Shown: piece after piece, positions 62,996 through 64,000 of the stretch
Position numbering within the stretch: the stretch's first letter is position 1
Layout of the letters: each line of letters opens with the position of its first letter
Assembly: GCF_936927845.1 (NCBI RefSeq)
Contig: NZ_CAKZHV010000025.1
Coordinates: 11,673 to 75,672 of the forward strand
Length of the DNA: 64,000 bases
From: an uncultured Sphingomonas sp.
GTDB taxonomy: Bacteria > Pseudomonadota > Alphaproteobacteria > Sphingomonadales > Sphingomonadaceae
Reading direction: 5' to 3'
Translations under genes and position numbers: made by a program
Notes under the pieces: generated by a model
Told to the model about the DNA's origin: nothing
Database searches by the model: none
What the model saw: only the letters and a program-made list of their open reading frames with translations

Positions 62996-63895
62996 ATGTC
63001 CATCCGTTTCGATGACAAGGTCGCGATCGTCACCGGTGCCGGCGGCGGTCTGGGGCGCGAATATGCGCTCGAACTCGCCCGTCGCGGCGCGAAGGTCGTC
63101 GTCAACGATCTGGGCGGTGACCGCAGCGGCCAGGGCGCGTCCGACGCGGCGCAGAAAGTCGTCGAGGAGATCGAGGCCGCGGGCGGTCAGGCGATCGCCA
63201 ACGGTGCCAGCGTCACCGAATATGACCAGATGGTCGCGATGGTCGCGCAGGCGAAGGAGAAATGGGGCGGCGTCCACGTCCTGATCAACAACGCGGGCGT
63301 GTTGCGCGACCGCACGTTCGCGAAAATGGAGCCGGCCGATTTCGATTTCGTCGTCAAGGTCCACCTGATCGGCTCGGCCAACGCGACCAAGGCGTGCTGG
63401 GAGACGTTTCGCGAGCAGAATTACGGCCGCGTGCTGATGACCGCGTCGTCGACGGGCCTGTTCGGCAATTTCGGCCAGGCGAATTACGGCGCAGCGAAGC
63501 TCGGCCTCGCGGGCCTGACCAAGACGCTGTATCTCGAAGGCGCCAAGAACAACATCAAGGTCAACACGCTCGCACCGACCGCCGGTACGCGCATGACGCA
63601 GGACATCTTTCCCGAACAATTGTTCGACGCTTTCGCGCCCGACAAGGTCGTACCCGCCGCACTGTTCCTCGTCAGCGAGGATGCGCCGACCAACCAGATC
63701 CTGGGTGCGGGCGCGGGCGTGTTCCAGGCGAGCTACGTCACGCTGACGCAGGGTGTCGCGCTCAAGGGCGATGATCTGTCGCCCGAGGGGATCGCGGCGC
63801 ATTGGGCGCAGATCACCGATCGGACCGGCGAGATCGTGCCTGACTCGGGCTCGGCCCAGGCGATGCTGATCGGCAAGAAGCTTCAGGAAGGTTGA
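62996..63895 (+). CDS. SDR-family oxidoreductase (HSD17B4/MFE-like)
   Basis: A 299-residue short-chain dehydrogenase. The cofactor loop is VTGAGGGLGREYALELARRG, followed by VVNDLGGDRSG, VLINNAGVLRDRTF and the catalytic Tyr-x-x-x-Lys in NYGAAKLGLAGL with Ser in TASSTGLFG. The RDRTFAKM and GAGGGLGREYAL patterns match the (3R)-hydroxyacyl-CoA dehydrogenase domain of multifunctional enzyme type 2, so a hydroxyacyl-CoA substrate is likely. An extended C-terminal segment (about 250-299) is typical of the subgroup. Confidence 0.92.
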   Translation: MSIRFDDKVAIVTGAGGGLGREYALELARRGAKVVVNDLGGDRSGQGASDAAQKVVEEIEAAGGQAIANGASVTEYDQMVAMVAQAKEKWGGVHVLINNAGVLRDRTFAKMEPADFDFVVKVHLIGSANATKACWETFREQNYGRVLMTASSTGLFGNFGQANYGAAKLGLAGLTKTLYLEGAKNNIKVNTLAPTAGTRMTQDIFPEQLFDAFAPDKVVPAALFLVSEDAPTNQILGAGAGVFQASYVTLTQGVALKGDDLSPEGIAAHWAQITDRTGEIVPDSGSAQAMLIGKKLQEG

Positions 63896-64000
63896 CCAGG
63901 TCCGGGACGCTTCCTGCGCGGAGGCGTCCCAATCTGCTGGTATGGCGTAAGCGTCCGGTCTTCTCCGCCTTGCTGACGAGGTGATGCGCAAGCCACAGGT
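63896..64000. other. right-edge non-coding sequence with a hairpin
   Basis: No gene is visible in the last 105 bases. An 11-bp stem (GGGACGCTTCC / GGAGGCGTCCC, one G-U pair) at 63904-63930 lies just after the SDR stop, with no T-run; it may be its terminator. Confidence 0.45.

Overview
The window looks like chromosomal DNA of a sphingomonad-type alphaproteobacterium (Sphingomonas or a close relative). The evidence is uniformly high GC, strong use of GTG and TTG starts, many ATGA/GTGA/TGATG stop-start overlaps, a cyoABCD-SURF1-RegB/RegA operon, a PyrB plus inactive dihydroorotase pair, a bacteriophytochrome with its haem oxygenase, and a complete phoR-pst-phoU-phoB locus. I found no insertion sequence, prophage, CRISPR array or rRNA. 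One tRNA (CAT anticodon) is present.

Layout. 1-9.6 kb: the 3' part of an M28 peptidase, two small tandem lipoproteins, a DUF4126-like membrane protein, the tRNA, a polysaccharide deacetylase coupled to an atypical histidine kinase, an Lrp/AsnC regulator, a secreted TPR protein, YaaA, an SDR enzyme and a small secreted Thr-rich protein. 9.6-18.1 kb: gyrA, DUF952 and DUF488 proteins, pyrB with a catalytically stripped dihydroorotase homologue, and two divergent SPOR-domain proteins. 18.1-22.4 kb: an M20 amidohydrolase overlapping a haem oxygenase, facing a bacteriophytochrome kinase. 22.5-32.4 kb: a catabolic region with a nitronate monooxygenase-like enzyme, an acyl-CoA dehydrogenase, an APH-like kinase plus DUF6285 pair resembling the LvaA/LvaB 4-hydroxyacyl-CoA kinase, a CaiB/BaiF CoA-transferase, an orphan 2Fe-2S subunit and three MFS transporters.

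32.4-39.2 kb: the cytochrome bo3 ubiquinol oxidase operon, running without gaps into SURF1 and the redox two-component pair RegB/RegA. 39.3-47.9 kb: an isochorismatase-like hydrolase, a membrane-anchored SET-domain protein, a lipoprotein, a CHASE4 kinase coupled to a REC-GGDEF-EAL protein, MarR plus a ROK sugar kinase, and an alpha/beta hydrolase. 47.9-52.4 kb: glmS and glmU, then gph and a VanZ-like protein.

52.3-54.9 kb: a compact four-gene cassette (Tat-exported small protein, PqqD-like carrier protein, HprK-related kinase, NTP_transf_5 nucleotidyltransferase). It is the best candidate for a poorly described peptide or protein modification system. 55.0-62.3 kb: phoR, a clear Pho box, then pstSCAB-phoU-phoB. 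The window ends with a small secreted protein, an SDR enzyme preceded by a hairpin that buries its Shine-Dalgarno, and about 100 bases of non-coding sequence.
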